Shown here in pieces: positions 12,911-59,392 of a stretch of DNA of 64,000 nt (the first letter of the stretch is position 1; every line of letters begins with the position of its first letter). The stretch comes from Whitmania pigra (lineage: Eukaryota; Annelida; Clitellata; Hirudinida; Haemopidae): positions 505,001 through 569,000 of the forward strand of contig JAJTWR010000356.1 of the NCBI GenBank assembly GCA_021613335.1, read 5' to 3'. Under the pieces are notes generated by a model. It did no database searches. It was given only the letters and a program-made list of their open reading frames with translations, and was not told the DNA's origin. The position numbers were made by a program, and so were the translations under genes.

Positions 12911-15706
12911 ATGAGCATCGTAAACCTTGCCAATCATGCCCATCAAGAAAACGGCGCTAAAATGTTCTATATTGAGGAAAAATTAGGTATTTGAACTTGC
13001 TGATGTAGTTCTTCGTTACAAGTTTTTACACTCTTTGTTGTTGTTTTAGCCAATTTGCCACCGTCAAAAGAGATTTTAGACTTTTACAGGAAGCAAATCA
13101 AAAGTCTTGAGGACGATAATATTGCCATAAACAAGAAACTTGAGGAATATAAGTTACTGTGCGACGATTATGTAAGCTTATTATTTTGAATGTACTACAT
13201 TATATATATACACATCTAACTTTACCAAAGTCTCTACATGAATAACAAATTTAATTTAAAATTTAGCACAACGCTTTGTTGACAATCAGAAACTATGGAA
13301 CTGAGGTACACGATCTCCAGAAAGCACTTAGTGATTTACAAGAATGTTTGTTTCAAGAACAGGATCATAAAGACAGATTGAAAGCAGAATTACAAGCATC
13401 AAAGGTTGTGTTTTGAAAAGAATCTAAATGTACCCTAAAGACATCATGCATCTAATAATTTTTTTAAAATTTAAAAACAGTTTTGTCAATCAAACAAGTT
13501 GCACATGGCTGGTCAACTGAGGCAAAAAGTCATTTCCCACAGAAGCTACAAACAGAAAGAAAACATGGATACCGATATGCCAATGAGAGATCACTTCACT
13601 CAAGGTGATTATAACAATAATAGTGGTAATGCTTATAGTAATGGTGATGGTGATGATGGTTGTGGTGGTGGTGATGATGGTGATGGTGATGATGAAGTTG
13701 CATGACATAAATGTTAAAGTTAATTTAATTTAAGTTTTCAAATACTTTCCATTCTTTTGCAACAGCAAGAACTACATGTGATCCTTTAAAACAGGAAGGT
13801 GATGAGATCTTGAGTTATCAGGTAGCTTCATTTTATTCCATGTAGTTGTTATTATTATTATTATTGTTATTATTTTTTCTTATTATTAATGTTATTATTT
13901 TTATTATTATCATTATTATTTCTTTTTATGGGAGGTTTTCCTCAATACTTTCTATAATTCCATTATTTGCATGCATTGTTGTAAGTTGTAAATTATTTAG
14001 GATTTTCCTCATCTCGAACTTTCGTAAATATTTTGATAATTTCCACTTTTTAAAGGTTGAATCGCTAAGAAAGCAGTTGAACGATCAGTCATCTGCTTTT
14101 GAGGAAAAACTGAGTCGAGTCCTCGAGGGGGAGAGGAAGAGATGCGAAAGGATGGAAGAACAGAAGAAGGAAGATAAGGAGATGATTAACATGCTTATTA
14201 AGAAGTTTGTTTTGAAAAACTTTCGTTGTCATATTTGTAATGATGATGATGATGATGGTAGCGACGGTGGAGGTGATTATGTTGATGTTTAGGATGATGG
14301 TGATGATGATCATGGCCATGGCGATGATTTGGTGAGCTTGATGTCGACCAAAACAGACTGAAGAGAGCCCAGGACATGTTGCACGACAGCACCAAAGAAC
14401 TGATCGACCTCAGAAAAAACCACCATGAGGAAGCCCTTGCATGGATGGAGGAGAAGGAAAAACTGATGCAGGAAGTGAAGTTTTCCAGGAAGGAAGCCGC
14501 AAACGTTGCCAAGAAAACAATGAACGTATGTTTACGTTTTTAATTTTTACCCTTTTTTTATGACATAGTTTATGGTTATATTTGTTTTAAAATTAAATAA
14601 GTTGAATAATTAATTAACTGAATATTACCAAGATGGCATGTAAATTGCAAGAGAGAAATTCAGCAAAATCGTTTTTGTTATTAAAATTAATGTTTTTCAC
14701 TTGTTGTTCACCATTAACTAGGCTTGCATTTTCTGAGAGAAGTCTTGAACAAATAGGTTCAGTTGTTGTTGTTGTTGTTGTTTGAAGGTTGTTGAGCAGA
14801 AGTTAAGAGATGCTGACAAATGGAATGATTTGATGAGAGCCAAACTGGATAAACTGAACGATAAAATGATCAACGTAAAAGAAGAATATGAGCTGAAAAA
14901 TAAAGAATTGGAAGTTAGAAATTCTTGTTCATTATTAGTTTGAAGAAAAATTATTAATATTTTTATTATCCATAACTGCTTGTATTTTAAAATGTTTGAT
15001 TTAATTTTGAGAAAGGAAATTTAATGTTAATATTTTATATAGTTTTCGTTACTTTGCAGGAGAGACTGGAGCAGACGACAAGTTGTTTGAGCATCTTGAG
15101 CAAAAGATACAAAGATCTTGAAGTAAGAAGAAGACTAGAGATTGAGGGCTACAAAACAGATGTCAATCATTTGAGAAACAAACTTGAAATTGCAGAAACT
15201 CAGTATTACAAGGTGTTATTTATTATGCTAACAACTTAAATTTAAATATTAAGTGGCTACTTATAATTATTTAACATAATATTGTAGATTGTACTTATTT
15301 TAGATTTAATTGTTGCAATTAGTTACATTCTTTCACCAATTTCTTGTTTCAGATTTAATACAGTTAGCATAGCATAGTAACAATTTTTTACTTAGTAATG
15401 ATTAGGCTTTAATTAGAGGTAATGAAGCAACATGATTATGAATACTTTAAACTTCGTAATTTTTTAATTTGCTGAGTTTGATAAATCACTGATGTAACAA
15501 TCATGTCTTTTTAGATTGCTCTGAATTACTCAAAAGATTTGGGTTTGTGTGACAATGATGACGAGGATGGATATGATTGGCATGATTACAAAAAAAATGA
15601 ATTCCATGTGAAAATTCCAAGGAAAGTTGTAAGCTCAAGGAATTTGCTAAAAACTGGAAAATCCTTGAATTTGAAATCTCACAGGAATAAATCTAGAAAA
15701 CATTGA
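12911..15706 (+). CDS. CCDC77: CCDC77 homologue, 10 exons
   Basis: Coding exons are 12911-12986, 13050-13171, 13267-13404, 13481-13604, 13766-13821, 14056-14204, 14357-14525, 14788-14913, 15060-15212 and 15515-15706. All phases agree, giving about 434 aa (human CCDC77 is 488 aa). Diagnostic family segments are visible: PPSKEILDFYRKQI near the N-terminus, then KALSDLQECLFQEQDH, and near the C-terminus LSILSKRYKDLEVRRRLEIE followed by GYKTDVNHLRNKL. These match the human ALSDMQ.CLFQE.EH and KRYE.LERRR.LE.EG.KTD blocks. The rest is coiled coil; the C-terminus is basic and diverges from vertebrates. CCDC77 is a centrosome-associated protein. Exon 8 has two in-frame acceptors 12 bp apart (before 14788 or before 14800), so four residues (VVEQ) are optional. 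It is head-to-head with CCDC146 and 920 bp upstream of the kinesin gene. Confidence 0.9.
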
Positions 15707-16626
15707 ATTGTTGGCCAGCGTTTTTATATATGTATTTTTTAAATATTTTTAAAAAGACTTTAGTGCTAATGAAATTCGTTTTTGAATTGTTGATTATTTT
15801 ATTTACATGTGATTTTAATGATTTTTTGAATATCATGAATTTTATCATCAATACAATTTCAAATAAATTTGGAATATGTTTTGCGTTGTAATGAGTTCAT
15901 GATATGTTAAGCAAATCTCGAAATGTGTAAAAACCAATTAGAATAATAAGATAGTGGCAACAAGTTTTTTTTTATAATGAGGTATAATATGGTTTTGTGA
16001 GGAATGATATTAATGTGAGGTGCAACTGTAATAGCTTAAGAACCGACCATAAAATTGCTTTTTTATTAATAAACTGTCATTTGAAGTAATTGAAGTAAGT
16101 ATTTGGGATAATTAAAAATGATTGCTGGTAAAAAAAATAAATGATTAAAAATTGCCTGTTTTGAACATTTACAAATGTTTCTAATTTTACTATTGAATAA
16201 TGTTATTAAATGTATTCTATTTTATTAAATGTTATTTTTCTTGTTAGAAGATGGATTTCTCGATGGAGACAAAACCCTTTGTGGTTTCACATCATGAGAA
16301 TACATTTTAAATTACGTAATATAAAACAAAAAATGATGCAACTTAATCTAATTTACAATTTTGTTTAACGACACAAATTAAAAAGATTGTTTGTTAACAT
16401 TAAAATGAAGCGCTTCATAAGCCACTGTTTATGTTTAGATCAATATTTGCCGGAACCTCATTAATATGTTGCATGATTATAACTGGAGCCCGTTCACTGC
16501 TCCGTCAGCGCCGATGTTTCATAGATGTTAGCGAATGGGCGTGGACTTGTTTTAGTAAATAGGAAGTGTTTTAGGGCGACTTTTTAGATCTTGTTTAACA
16601 GGAATAAGACTAATTCTTATTCCATA
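15707..16626 (+). terminator. CCDC77 3'UTR/poly(A) and KIF13B upstream spacer
   Basis: An AATAAA at 15862-15867 lies about 155 bp past the CCDC77 stop and is followed by a GT-rich run, the usual arrangement of a polyadenylation site. The remainder is A/T-rich spacer. Sequence close to the kinesin start (16480-16620) is less A/T-rich and contains GGGCGTGG and AGGAAGTG, which are KLF/SP-like and ETS-like matches. It is probably the kinesin promoter and 5'UTR. Confidence 0.5.
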
Positions 16627-50831
<34,205 letters not shown>

Positions 50832-52140
50832 TGAAGAGGCCGACCACTTAGCTCGATGCGGAGAGGCAACCAGCGAGAACGGCATAGTCTCCTGAATTTT
50901 AAATCATGATAATAGTAAATGTTACTTTGATCACACGTCATCGTAATGCTTACTAGTTTTAAGATTACCAGCTTGGATAGCGTCCGCGGTAATACTCTCT
51001 CGTTCGTCGATCTGTTCGTATAAATCAAAGCAAACCTTCTGTAAATATTTCGGCTTGCCATTGTTTTTAATCGATTGTAAATATTGAAAGCTTGAAGAAC
51101 CCGATTCTATCGAAACACGACTTAAAGGGGTTCCGTGAATGAAATTGCAAATGCTCGGTCTGCTACTTTTCATGAGCCTGTATCCAGGTTTACGAGAATA
51201 CAGTATTTATCTAGTCCCTGTTTGTGCATGTCTCGAAGTTTTACAGACAACCTAGGTTTAGTGATATTTTTTTTTTGTTAAATTGTTTTGCAATTACAAC
51301 TTTTAAACCTCCATTGGAACTCTTTTCTTTCTGTTTCGCTAGGAGTTGGAAGCGATTGTTTGAGAATTTGGGCGATTGTTTGTGAATATGTATTTTAAAA
51401 TTAGCATGCTAATCGGTTTATTTTAACGATTTTAAAACATTCAATTTAATTTGCTCGACGAACAATTATGAAGGAATATGTCTGTGAGGTAGTAGCCACT
51501 CAAAGTGTTTCAAAGCGTGTGTGAACTTCTCATGATTACTGCTTGCTACATCGCATCGCAATGTGAGGAATTGCGGTGAAGTGTGCTTACAACACCATGT
51601 ATCGATCTTCTTATCATTTAGCTGTACTGACGTCAGTATTGTAGCTGGGAAGGTCTTTAATTAAATCAATTTGTTTTCTAACTGCATCTAATTGAGCAAT
51701 CACCTTCAGTTATTTTGTAATGCTTTTGCAGGTTGATATGCTGCTTTCTACAATTCACAAGAGAAGAGCTCTCAATGGGTTGAAATTGGTAGAAGTCAAA
51801 CCTGCTTATTAATTAATGTCTATTAATAATAAATAATTAATTAATGTCATTGACCATTAAAGTTTACATCCCTGGCAGCCGATTGGAAAACGTCCAAAAG
51901 TTTCTTCTGATGTTGTGATTGTACTTCTTATCGATGATCGTGTAAAATTTTTAACTTTTTTTTACGCAGTAATACTTTATGAACATTATGTGGTTTGGGT
52001 GACCCTAGCATCGGGTCGCAAACGGATAATCTGATACATTGCAATACTAAATTGGTCGAAAATTCTTACAAGTTAAATTATGCAGGTTTATCATTCAAAG
52101 GTGAAAACAAATGCACGTGTTAAATAAACAACTTTGTTAT
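50832..52140 (+). terminator. Probable KIF13B 3'UTR and poly(A) site
   Basis: About 1.3 kb of single-copy sequence without microsatellites follows the stop. AATAAA at 52123-52128 is followed within about 25 bp by a GT-rich stretch (TCTGTGGTTTTGTCG), a typical cleavage/polyadenylation arrangement. A 14-bp palindrome, TACTGACGTCAGTA, with a perfect CRE core lies at 51625-51638. Confidence 0.55.
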
Positions 52141-52686
52141 GTAAAACGTCTGTGGTTTTGTCGTTGTGGCTGCATCGAAGCAAATTATTCAGAGACAACA
52201 TAGCTCTTAAGCCCTCACAATGTGGCTTTTTCCCAATATAATGAAGATTGTCTCAGTATTGCACAGAGAGCTTGACGGAAAACTGCTAATATCACGTGTC
52301 CATAAATTGGTACATGCTCCAAATCAACGGCAGAGAAAAACCAATTGCTTGTTTGCGTGAATCTTCTCGTATCTCACCAGCCTTTAATATCTATGTTACA
52401 GTGTGAACATTTTTAGCGATGCATTAGAAACGGTAATTAAGTAATAACAACGCTCGGCTAATAGGAGTCCGGGTCATTAATTCGCCACATTTTCCAAAAG
52501 TACATAACGTCATTTACTTTTATTTATTTTTAATAAAAGTGGTGAGAATGTCTACAGCCACGGACGAAGAAACATTGCTTCTTTTCTAGTTGTTTAGGCG
52601 CATTTTAGTTACTGATGTATAATATAACGAGATTTTTACAAATATTATCTAAAAGTTGAACATGTCTAAAAGTAAATTGTATGAAA

Positions 52687-52980
<294 letters not shown>

Positions 52981-53047
52981 ATTTATTCACAACTTTAAAA
53001 AGAACACTTATTCCATATTTCCAGATGAACACTCAGAAATTGAATTT

Positions 53048-53235
53048 TTAATTTTCATCGACAGATTCCATGTTAGCTATAAGTTCGTATATGTTTTCAC
53101 CTTTCATTTCAAACATTTGCTCCAAGTCCGGAAATAAAAAAAAACACCATCCAACCTGTCGTCTTCCTTTAATTCAGAAAGAAAATTAAGTCTTAAAAGA
53201 CCCATTAAATTATCTTTCATGATAGCATCCGATTT
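53048..53235 (-). pseudogene. Frameshifted copy of unknown terminal exon
   Basis: On the minus strand this segment matches the exon at 54597-54797. It keeps LNFLSELKEDD, then loses frame in a run of nine T (A on the plus strand, about 53140-53148), and continues in another frame with MFEMKGENIYELIANM and a stop at the equivalent place. The AATAAA just past the stop of the other copy is not kept here. It is most likely a pseudogene copy, unless an intron or sequence error bridges the shift. Confidence 0.5.
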
Positions 53236-53354
53236 CTTGCAATGGTAACTCTAGCAAATTTATGAATAGAAAAGACACAATGAATATCATCGAATCTTCG
53301 CAGAAATATGAATATTGAATGATTTGGAAACACTGGGTCATATTTAAGGGAATA

Positions 53355-53740
53355 ATAATTATTTGTGGTATTTGCTATGATGGAAAGTATCATTCAGTAA
53401 TTCTCGACTAACTATTTTCGAAAATCGTTTATGATTAAACTCATAAAATTGACTTTAATTTATCATTGATTTATTAAAATGTATCGAGTTGAGTTAATCC
53501 GTTTTTGATTAAAATAAATTAATATTTCTTCGGCTATATCAAAGAAAATAATAATAAACCGTGATATTTGATATGATGGAAAATATTAAATATTCAGTCA
53601 TTCTCATTTCATTTTCATGTCATTCAGACAATTTAAAAAACACCGAATATACGAAAATCATAAAATTTTAGTATGATGGAAATTTTACTAAACAAATGAA
53701 ATTGTTTTTAATTTATTAATGATTCATTAAAATGAGTCCG
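53355..53740. repeat. Diverged direct repeat pair about 195 bp apart
   Basis: 53362-53500 and 53560-53735 share TATGATGGAAA, ATTCAGT, CGAAAATC, ATAAAATT and TTTAATTTAT in order. It is nested between the two copies of the larger duplication. Confidence 0.55.
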
Positions 53741-53924
53741 GTTTTACATAAAAATTTTTGATAGGTCAGTCTTGATGAAATAGACATTAGGATAACGAAC
53801 TCTCTAAATTGAGATCAATCAAGTTCAAGATTGTCGTGTTTCTAAGGATCTTGTAGTAAGTATGTTGCCTGGGGTAATCAGACATTAACAAAAATATGTG
53901 CACAATTAGGTTCCTGAAGTTGAT

Positions 53925-54800
53925 CAAAGACAGGTCATCATCTCTGACATCTTAATGTGGCTTTATTCCACGACAATAAATATGATTTTTTAATTTGCAG
54001 GTTCAATAGTGCATAGGGAACCGTGCGGAGAAAACAAGTGAAGCCAATTGCTGATGCCACTTGTCCATAAATTGGTTTATCAAATCAACAGCGGAAAAAA
54101 CAATTGCTTGGTCGTTGGAATCTTTTCGTGTGAGCGCCTCATTAATCTCTAATATTACAGATGTACATTTTTCACTCTGCTTTATAAAAGGTAATTCAGT
54201 AACACGGTAATAATAATCCTCTGCTTATAGGACTCCGGTTCATTAATTCACCGCAAGTTGTCACTGGCGTGATATCATCAAATGCCGGATGATGAAGCAT
54301 ATTTTAAAATTATTACATAATTTCACTTATTATTTAATTTTAATATTGCAAAAATTTGATTGTCTGATGAGTATGCCTATTGGCATGAACTAAGAGACAT
54401 TCCTTCTTTTCTGTTTCATTTATTGATGTTCACGTGGAAAACATTTTATGGTAATAAAATTAATACAAATATTAACTAAATGTCGAAGCTGCCTACATCT
54501 AATTGTACAAATTTTTTTTCGCATTTATTCAGAAAGTTATAAAAAAAACTCATTCCATTTTTCAGGATATGCCATCTTTATTCAGGAATTGAATTTTCAA
54601 TTTTCATTAATAGATTTAGAAGCTAACTTAGCTAAAAATTCGCGAAAGTTATCACCCTCCATTTCAAACATTTCATCAAAGTCAGTTACTAAGAAAAAAT
54701 TTACGAAAGCAGTGCTGATGTCGTCTTGATCCAATTCAGAAAGAAAATTATGAAACAAAAGACACATTAAGGAGATTGTGAGTGTGGTTGAGGATATCTG
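53925..54800. repeat. Tandem segmental duplication, copy B
   Basis: Counterpart of copy A, offset by about 1.75 kb at the left end. It lacks the ATT microsatellite and retains an intact minus-strand open exon at its right end. Confidence 0.75.
54597..54797 (-). CDS. Terminal exon of an unrecognised gene (intact copy)
   Basis: Minus-strand segment of 67 codons. A GTTCAG acceptor after a C/T-rich stretch opens the frame at 54797, and a TGA closes it at 54597. AATAAA (minus strand) lies at 54581-54576, 16 bp past the stop, so it could be a last exon with a very short 3'UTR. The peptide contains HNFLSELDQDD, DFDEMFEMEGDNF and a Lys/Ser-rich end. The same residues are preserved in copy A in two frames, while third positions differ, which argues that it was coding when duplicated. 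I do not recognise the family; upstream exons were not identified and would lie to the right. An open frame extends to 54851 if unspliced. Confidence 0.4.
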   Translation of the reverse strand: MSSTTLTISLMCLLFHNFLSELDQDDISTAFVNFFLVTDFDEMFEMEGDNFREFLAKLASKSINEN

Positions 54801-54859
54801 AACAGCCTGACTGTCAGAAATGGGGTTGGGGGGAGATGAAGATAGAAACACTCGTTGAA

Positions 54860-57110
54860 TTAACGAAAGATTAGAATGATTATAATTTCAATTGGTTGAT
54901 TCTGACGAGTTTGAAGTTTTACTTGCTTGAAGTATTTTATCCAAGTAGTTTACGCAAAGTAGTTTGACTTTGAAATCAGCATTTGAGATGCTCGAGAACG
55001 ACATTGGGAATATGGGAATCAAGAACTTTGCACTTTTGAATTGGGTTTTCCAATTGTTTTGAATCACTATGGGAGGCCATCTGATTATTGTGGCATTATT
55101 ATTTTGTTAATTTCTCACCATTCAAAGTAATACTGCTTAAAGGGACTACTTTTCAGGGCAAATCACTCAAAGTTTTGAAAAAGTTGGGCAGTTGCTTTAA
55201 AGTGCCTTACGTGCGTCAAGGTGTTAAATAAATAGGAAAGAGAGGGTGGAATTAAAGTATCCTTATGACATCAAGTATAATTCCATTAGTTCAAATGTTG
55301 TGGATACAAGATTTAATCCATAAAAAATACAAAACGAAAGATTCAAAAGTCTAGCTTAAATAACCACAGTCTGTAAGGATATAAATAGTGTCATAAATCT
55401 GCAATTTCAATTCAATTAAACATCTGGAATGCCATACTTCACCCCTTCACTGATTGGACATTCCAGAGTTCATGTGATCGATGTTACTTCTAGAATGAAA
55501 TCTTTTACACAGCATAGTATTCGTCGCTTTAGAAAAATTCGTAGATTCTTTCAATTTCAGAGAAGAATTTTAAAGCTCGTTGCAACGTGGGTTTTGAACT
55601 CAGGACTGACATGATTGACGTCTGCATGGCGGATGCATTTTCTAGGCAGGCATGCAGGAAGCTCTATGGAAAGCGATCGATGTTTCCTGTTTATTCTCAA
55701 AACGAATTAAAATGTCTGCGTTTAAATAGCGCCATGTCTAAATGTCCCCGGTTCTCGTGGTGACTGTTACTCACTCGCGTGCAACTAATGTGCGTGCAAA
55801 CTAGCGTACGTGCACGTGTGGAGTGTTACGAACCACAATGTTTTCTGTGGTTATTTATACGAATGCGATTCTGGCAAATGTGCGTGTTTTTTCTGTTACG
55901 CCATTTTATTTACGACTGCACTTGCTAGTTAACTGTAGACAAAAAAATTAGATAAATAATAGATGTTTAGTGATAGAAATTAATCTGAAACTAATATTTG
56001 CCTCATTTAGTAACCATTTCGTAATTTTAAAGTCTGCCACTAAGGAAATGTTTAATTTTTCAAACATTCGCACCTAAATTCTGATTCTGACCTCAAAAAA
56101 TCAATTCTTTCGTCTCTGCTGCCATAAGATGATGAAAATAAAAATCTTCGTCGCGGATTATTGTAAAATTATTACTAGATTGTTATTAAATATGGAATAA
56201 AAACAATCGTAAATAATTTAACGAGAAGTTAAATCGATATACCTCACGATACAAATTTAAAAAATGAGAATAAAAATTATTCAGCAAAATTATATTTTCG
56301 TTAATAGCTTAAAAGGGTAGCAACGATCTGGAATCTCACCATCCTGGAAAGCAAGGATAAGCAGTAAATTCGCAAAGCTTTGAAGTTTATTAAACAAATT
56401 TTGTTTATTTCAAAATATCGAAGCAGGGCTTGAAATTCTGCATTGTTTCGGTAAAAAAGGCATTTAGCGAATAATTCAGTATAAAATGCTTTCTTTTGAA
56501 AAACCTTTCTAAAAGTTGAAAGCAAAAAATAAAATAAAATAAAAGTTGGGCGCCAAAAAAGCAGGCGAGGGCGAATTGAAAAAGTGTGAAGTATTGAGAA
56601 TCGATACGTCTCTCAATTATCGGACCCGACTTGTTTCTCAAGGGTATTTTGAAACGAGAATAGAGATAAGAAAAAAAAAACGGAGGGAAAATTGACTCTC
56701 GAGTGGCAGACGAAAATTCAACTTTGATGTGATCTGCAAATTAGCGGCACTTACTTCGCTCTTATTTCTTCATTTCGGATGCTGAGCAGCTAAGATAAGA
56801 GCAGACGTCTGCTTCATAGTCCTAGCTAGGCGGTCATATCTTTCAAGGCTTCGATGGATACCACATGAGGGATGGATTCCGATCGATATCATGATCACCC
56901 TGAGCGTCATCCTGAATTTTATTTATGCTCGGAGGCTGAAAGGCATCAAGATGCGATATGCATAATAATACTAATATTATAATATATATAATATTACTTT
57001 GTAAGACCACAGTACGTAATTAATCAATTCACAAAATACAAATAATACAACCACAACACATACAGCATGCAAAACATAAACCGAATACTCGACAAGCAGC
57101 AAAAAAGAAA
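54860..57110. other. Gene-free single-copy stretch
   Basis: No exon with coding character was seen on either strand. The sequence is moderately A/T-rich without long repeats. Short open frames (55429-55614, 56301-56641) show no motif. Confidence 0.5.
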
Positions 57111-57114
57111 ACAC

Positions 57115-57146
57115 ACAACAACAACAACAACAACAACAGCAGCAGC

Positions 57147-57177
<31 letters not shown>

Positions 57178-57190
57178 GCAGCAACAACAT
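57115..57190. repeat. (ACA)n/(GCA)n microsatellite
   Basis: CAACAA and CAGCAG triplets mixed over about 75 bp, directly before a GC-richer block. Confidence 0.9.
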
Positions 57191-57228
57191 GAACGACAAC
57201 AACAACGACTACAATTTAGGAGACACTC

Positions 57229-57490
57229 GGATACGTTCGCTCGCTAGCAGGCCGACTGATGCTTTCGTTCGCGGTGCAATTCGAAGGCCACGATGTGAAG
57301 CTTCTCTGCACATGGATCCACTGGAATTGACTTCACGTGGTGCCGCCAAGGAAGGCGGGAAGGAAATTCGCTTCCAAGGCAACCGGGCAATAAAGGAGGC
57401 GGTCTTAAAAGAGCTGAGGAGGGGTAGGGATTACGGCTGCCCGGGCGATAATTTAGTGCCTGTAAACACGGCAAGTGTGCGCGGATGAAT
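57229..57490. other. GC-rich island of unknown nature
   Basis: About 260 bp of clearly higher G+C content than its surroundings, with both strands open (57189-57488 plus, 57474-57244 minus). No protein family was recognised. It may be a CpG-type island, a repeat fragment or an isolated exon. Confidence 0.35.
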
Positions 57491-57536
57491 TAATTTGCGT
57501 CCTTGAAGAATCCAGCGAAGAAAACTCCTCTTCCTC

Positions 57537-57572
57537 GGATTTGAACTCGCAACCTTCGACCCAGACTGAGCT
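57537..57572 (-). mobile_element. Possible tRNA-derived SINE relic
   Basis: On the minus strand AGCTCAGTCTGG resembles a Pol III A box and GTTCAAATCC a B box, separated by only about 14 bases. That is too close for a tRNA gene and suggests a deleted tRNA-like SINE head. No poly(A) tail or target duplication was identified. Confidence 0.25.
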
Positions 57573-57710
57573 TCTAAATAACCTTGAACCCTAATTTTTT
57601 TCTCAACTGGGGATACTTTTTTTGGGGGTCATTGCAGGTTCTTTATTTATCTTTTTTCTTTCGTATCTTTGAACTTTTGAGTTAAAGTATAATTCGTGCA
57701 TTTTGTTTTT

Positions 57711-57712
<2 letters not shown>

Positions 57713-57805
<93 letters not shown>
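57713..57805. repeat. (AAT)n microsatellite
   Basis: About 31 AAT triplets, uninterrupted. Confidence 0.95.
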
Positions 57806-57807
<2 letters not shown>

Positions 57808-58145
57808 GTTGTGATTGTTGATGTTGATATTATTATTTGTATTTCTGTTAAAATAACAACAACATCGACAGTAGTTAACAACTATACCAATTATCTAATA
57901 ATACAACTGGCAGTGATACTCAAGCTTATTACTTTTCCAGGAAAAAAGTATTTAATCTGAAAACCTCTCCTTGCATTAAAAATGGCCAAAAAAGGCGCAA
58001 ATTCTTTGTACAATTCGAGGCTATGTAATTTTTAAGATTATTTATGCGTGGTTCCAAATAAGCTGGCGATTTAGAAAGATCTTCTAAAAGTTAAATAAAT
58101 AATGTAAAATAAGAAGCCCGTTTTTGCAGAAGCCTTACATAAAGT

Positions 58146-58276
58146 CATATTATTATATGCATATTATATACATGATATATTATTATATGCAAATTATATT
58201 ATTATAAATATATTATATTATTACATGCATATTATATTATTATAGGCATAATATATTATTATTACGTACATATTAT
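58146..58276. repeat. ATATTATTATATGCAT-type repeat
   Basis: Several degenerate copies of a unit of roughly 16-30 bp built from ATATTATTATA and TGCATATTAT. Confidence 0.75.
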
Positions 58277-58735
58277 GCTGAAGCATGAGTACAGGAAGCA
58301 AAGCGTGTAATCAAAATTCGGGTCCTAAAATAAATTCTTTTGCTGTGGAAATGCAGAAAACACTCTTTAAATGCAATTTAAAAAACATTTTCCAGTACAT
58401 TTTGACGGCTTATGAGAGACGTGGAGGTACGTACGAGTGTACGTGTGAATCACGTGCACTTATTTCATGCTCTTCACATCCGTGCAAACTGACATAAAAG
58501 GGATGCTGTGAATCCGAAGAGATACCATTCTCTAAGGTCCTTGATGGTGATTGTGAATACATTTTATTTAGTTGCTCAAGTGTGCTGATTGTCGTTGTGG
58601 TTGATGTTGCAGTTGTTGCAGTTGTTGTTGTTGTTGTTGCTCTTGAACGTTTGAATCTGAATTTCGATTTCTTCTCGTCGAAATATTTCTGAGGATCTTT
58701 TGAAGAAGACGAGATTTGCTTAGTTTATCGAGGTA

Positions 58736-58940
58736 AGTTGAATTTTCATAGGTTGATTTGTGAATTAACTGAGCTGTGAATCGGTTGAATTGTGAATTAA
58801 CTGAACTGTGAATCGGTTGAATTGTGAACAAACTGAACTATGAATTGGTTGAGTAGTTAATTAACTAAATTAATTAAATAAGGTGAGTTGCAAATTGGCT
58901 TAACTGAACTTGGTGAACTATGAATTGGCGTAATTGTGAA
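58736..58940. repeat. 30-bp degenerate tandem repeat
   Basis: Units resembling TTGTGAATTAACTGAACTGT and GAATCGGTTGAA repeat five to six times with decay to the right. Confidence 0.75.
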
Positions 58941-59329
58941 TTGCGGATGCAGAAAATGTGTACAAATGATTTAAATAAATCACTTTATTCTTACGTGCAA
59001 ACAAAATCATTAACAATATTAGAAACTGTTAAATTACATTATTATTATTATTATTTGTTAAAACATTATTTATTACTATTTATTAATTATCATCATTTTC
59101 CATGTATACATTCAGCACAATGCATTTATATCAGAATAAATATTTATTTTAAAAGCTTATATTATAGTTACTCCATTCAGTTCATTAAAAATATTCTTCA
59201 GTTTTAAAACCTTTCCTTGATGGTCGAATTTTACGACGATTCCTGCTCCCTGAAGTCCTTAGGTTATGTTTTCCATTCGTCTCCAGGAGAAATATTTATT
59301 ATTTATTTTTACCAAACTAATCAGAGATC

Positions 59330-59392
59330 GTTTCCATGGCAACGGTTGTGCTATGGTAACAATTGCCATGGAAACAGCGTTGCTATGGAAAC
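59330..59392. promoter_or_regulatory. Cluster of four RFX X-box-like motifs
   Basis: Four 14-bp motifs occur in 63 bp: GTTTCCATGGCAAC (59330-59343), TGTGCTATGGTAAC (59347-59360), ATTGCCATGGAAAC (59362-59375) and GTTGCTATGGAAAC (59379-59392). Each fits the imperfect-palindrome X-box GTTRCCATGGYAAC closely. The block is itself a 32-bp dimer. X-boxes drive ciliary genes through RFX factors; no ciliary exon was found next to it in the window. Confidence 0.6.
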
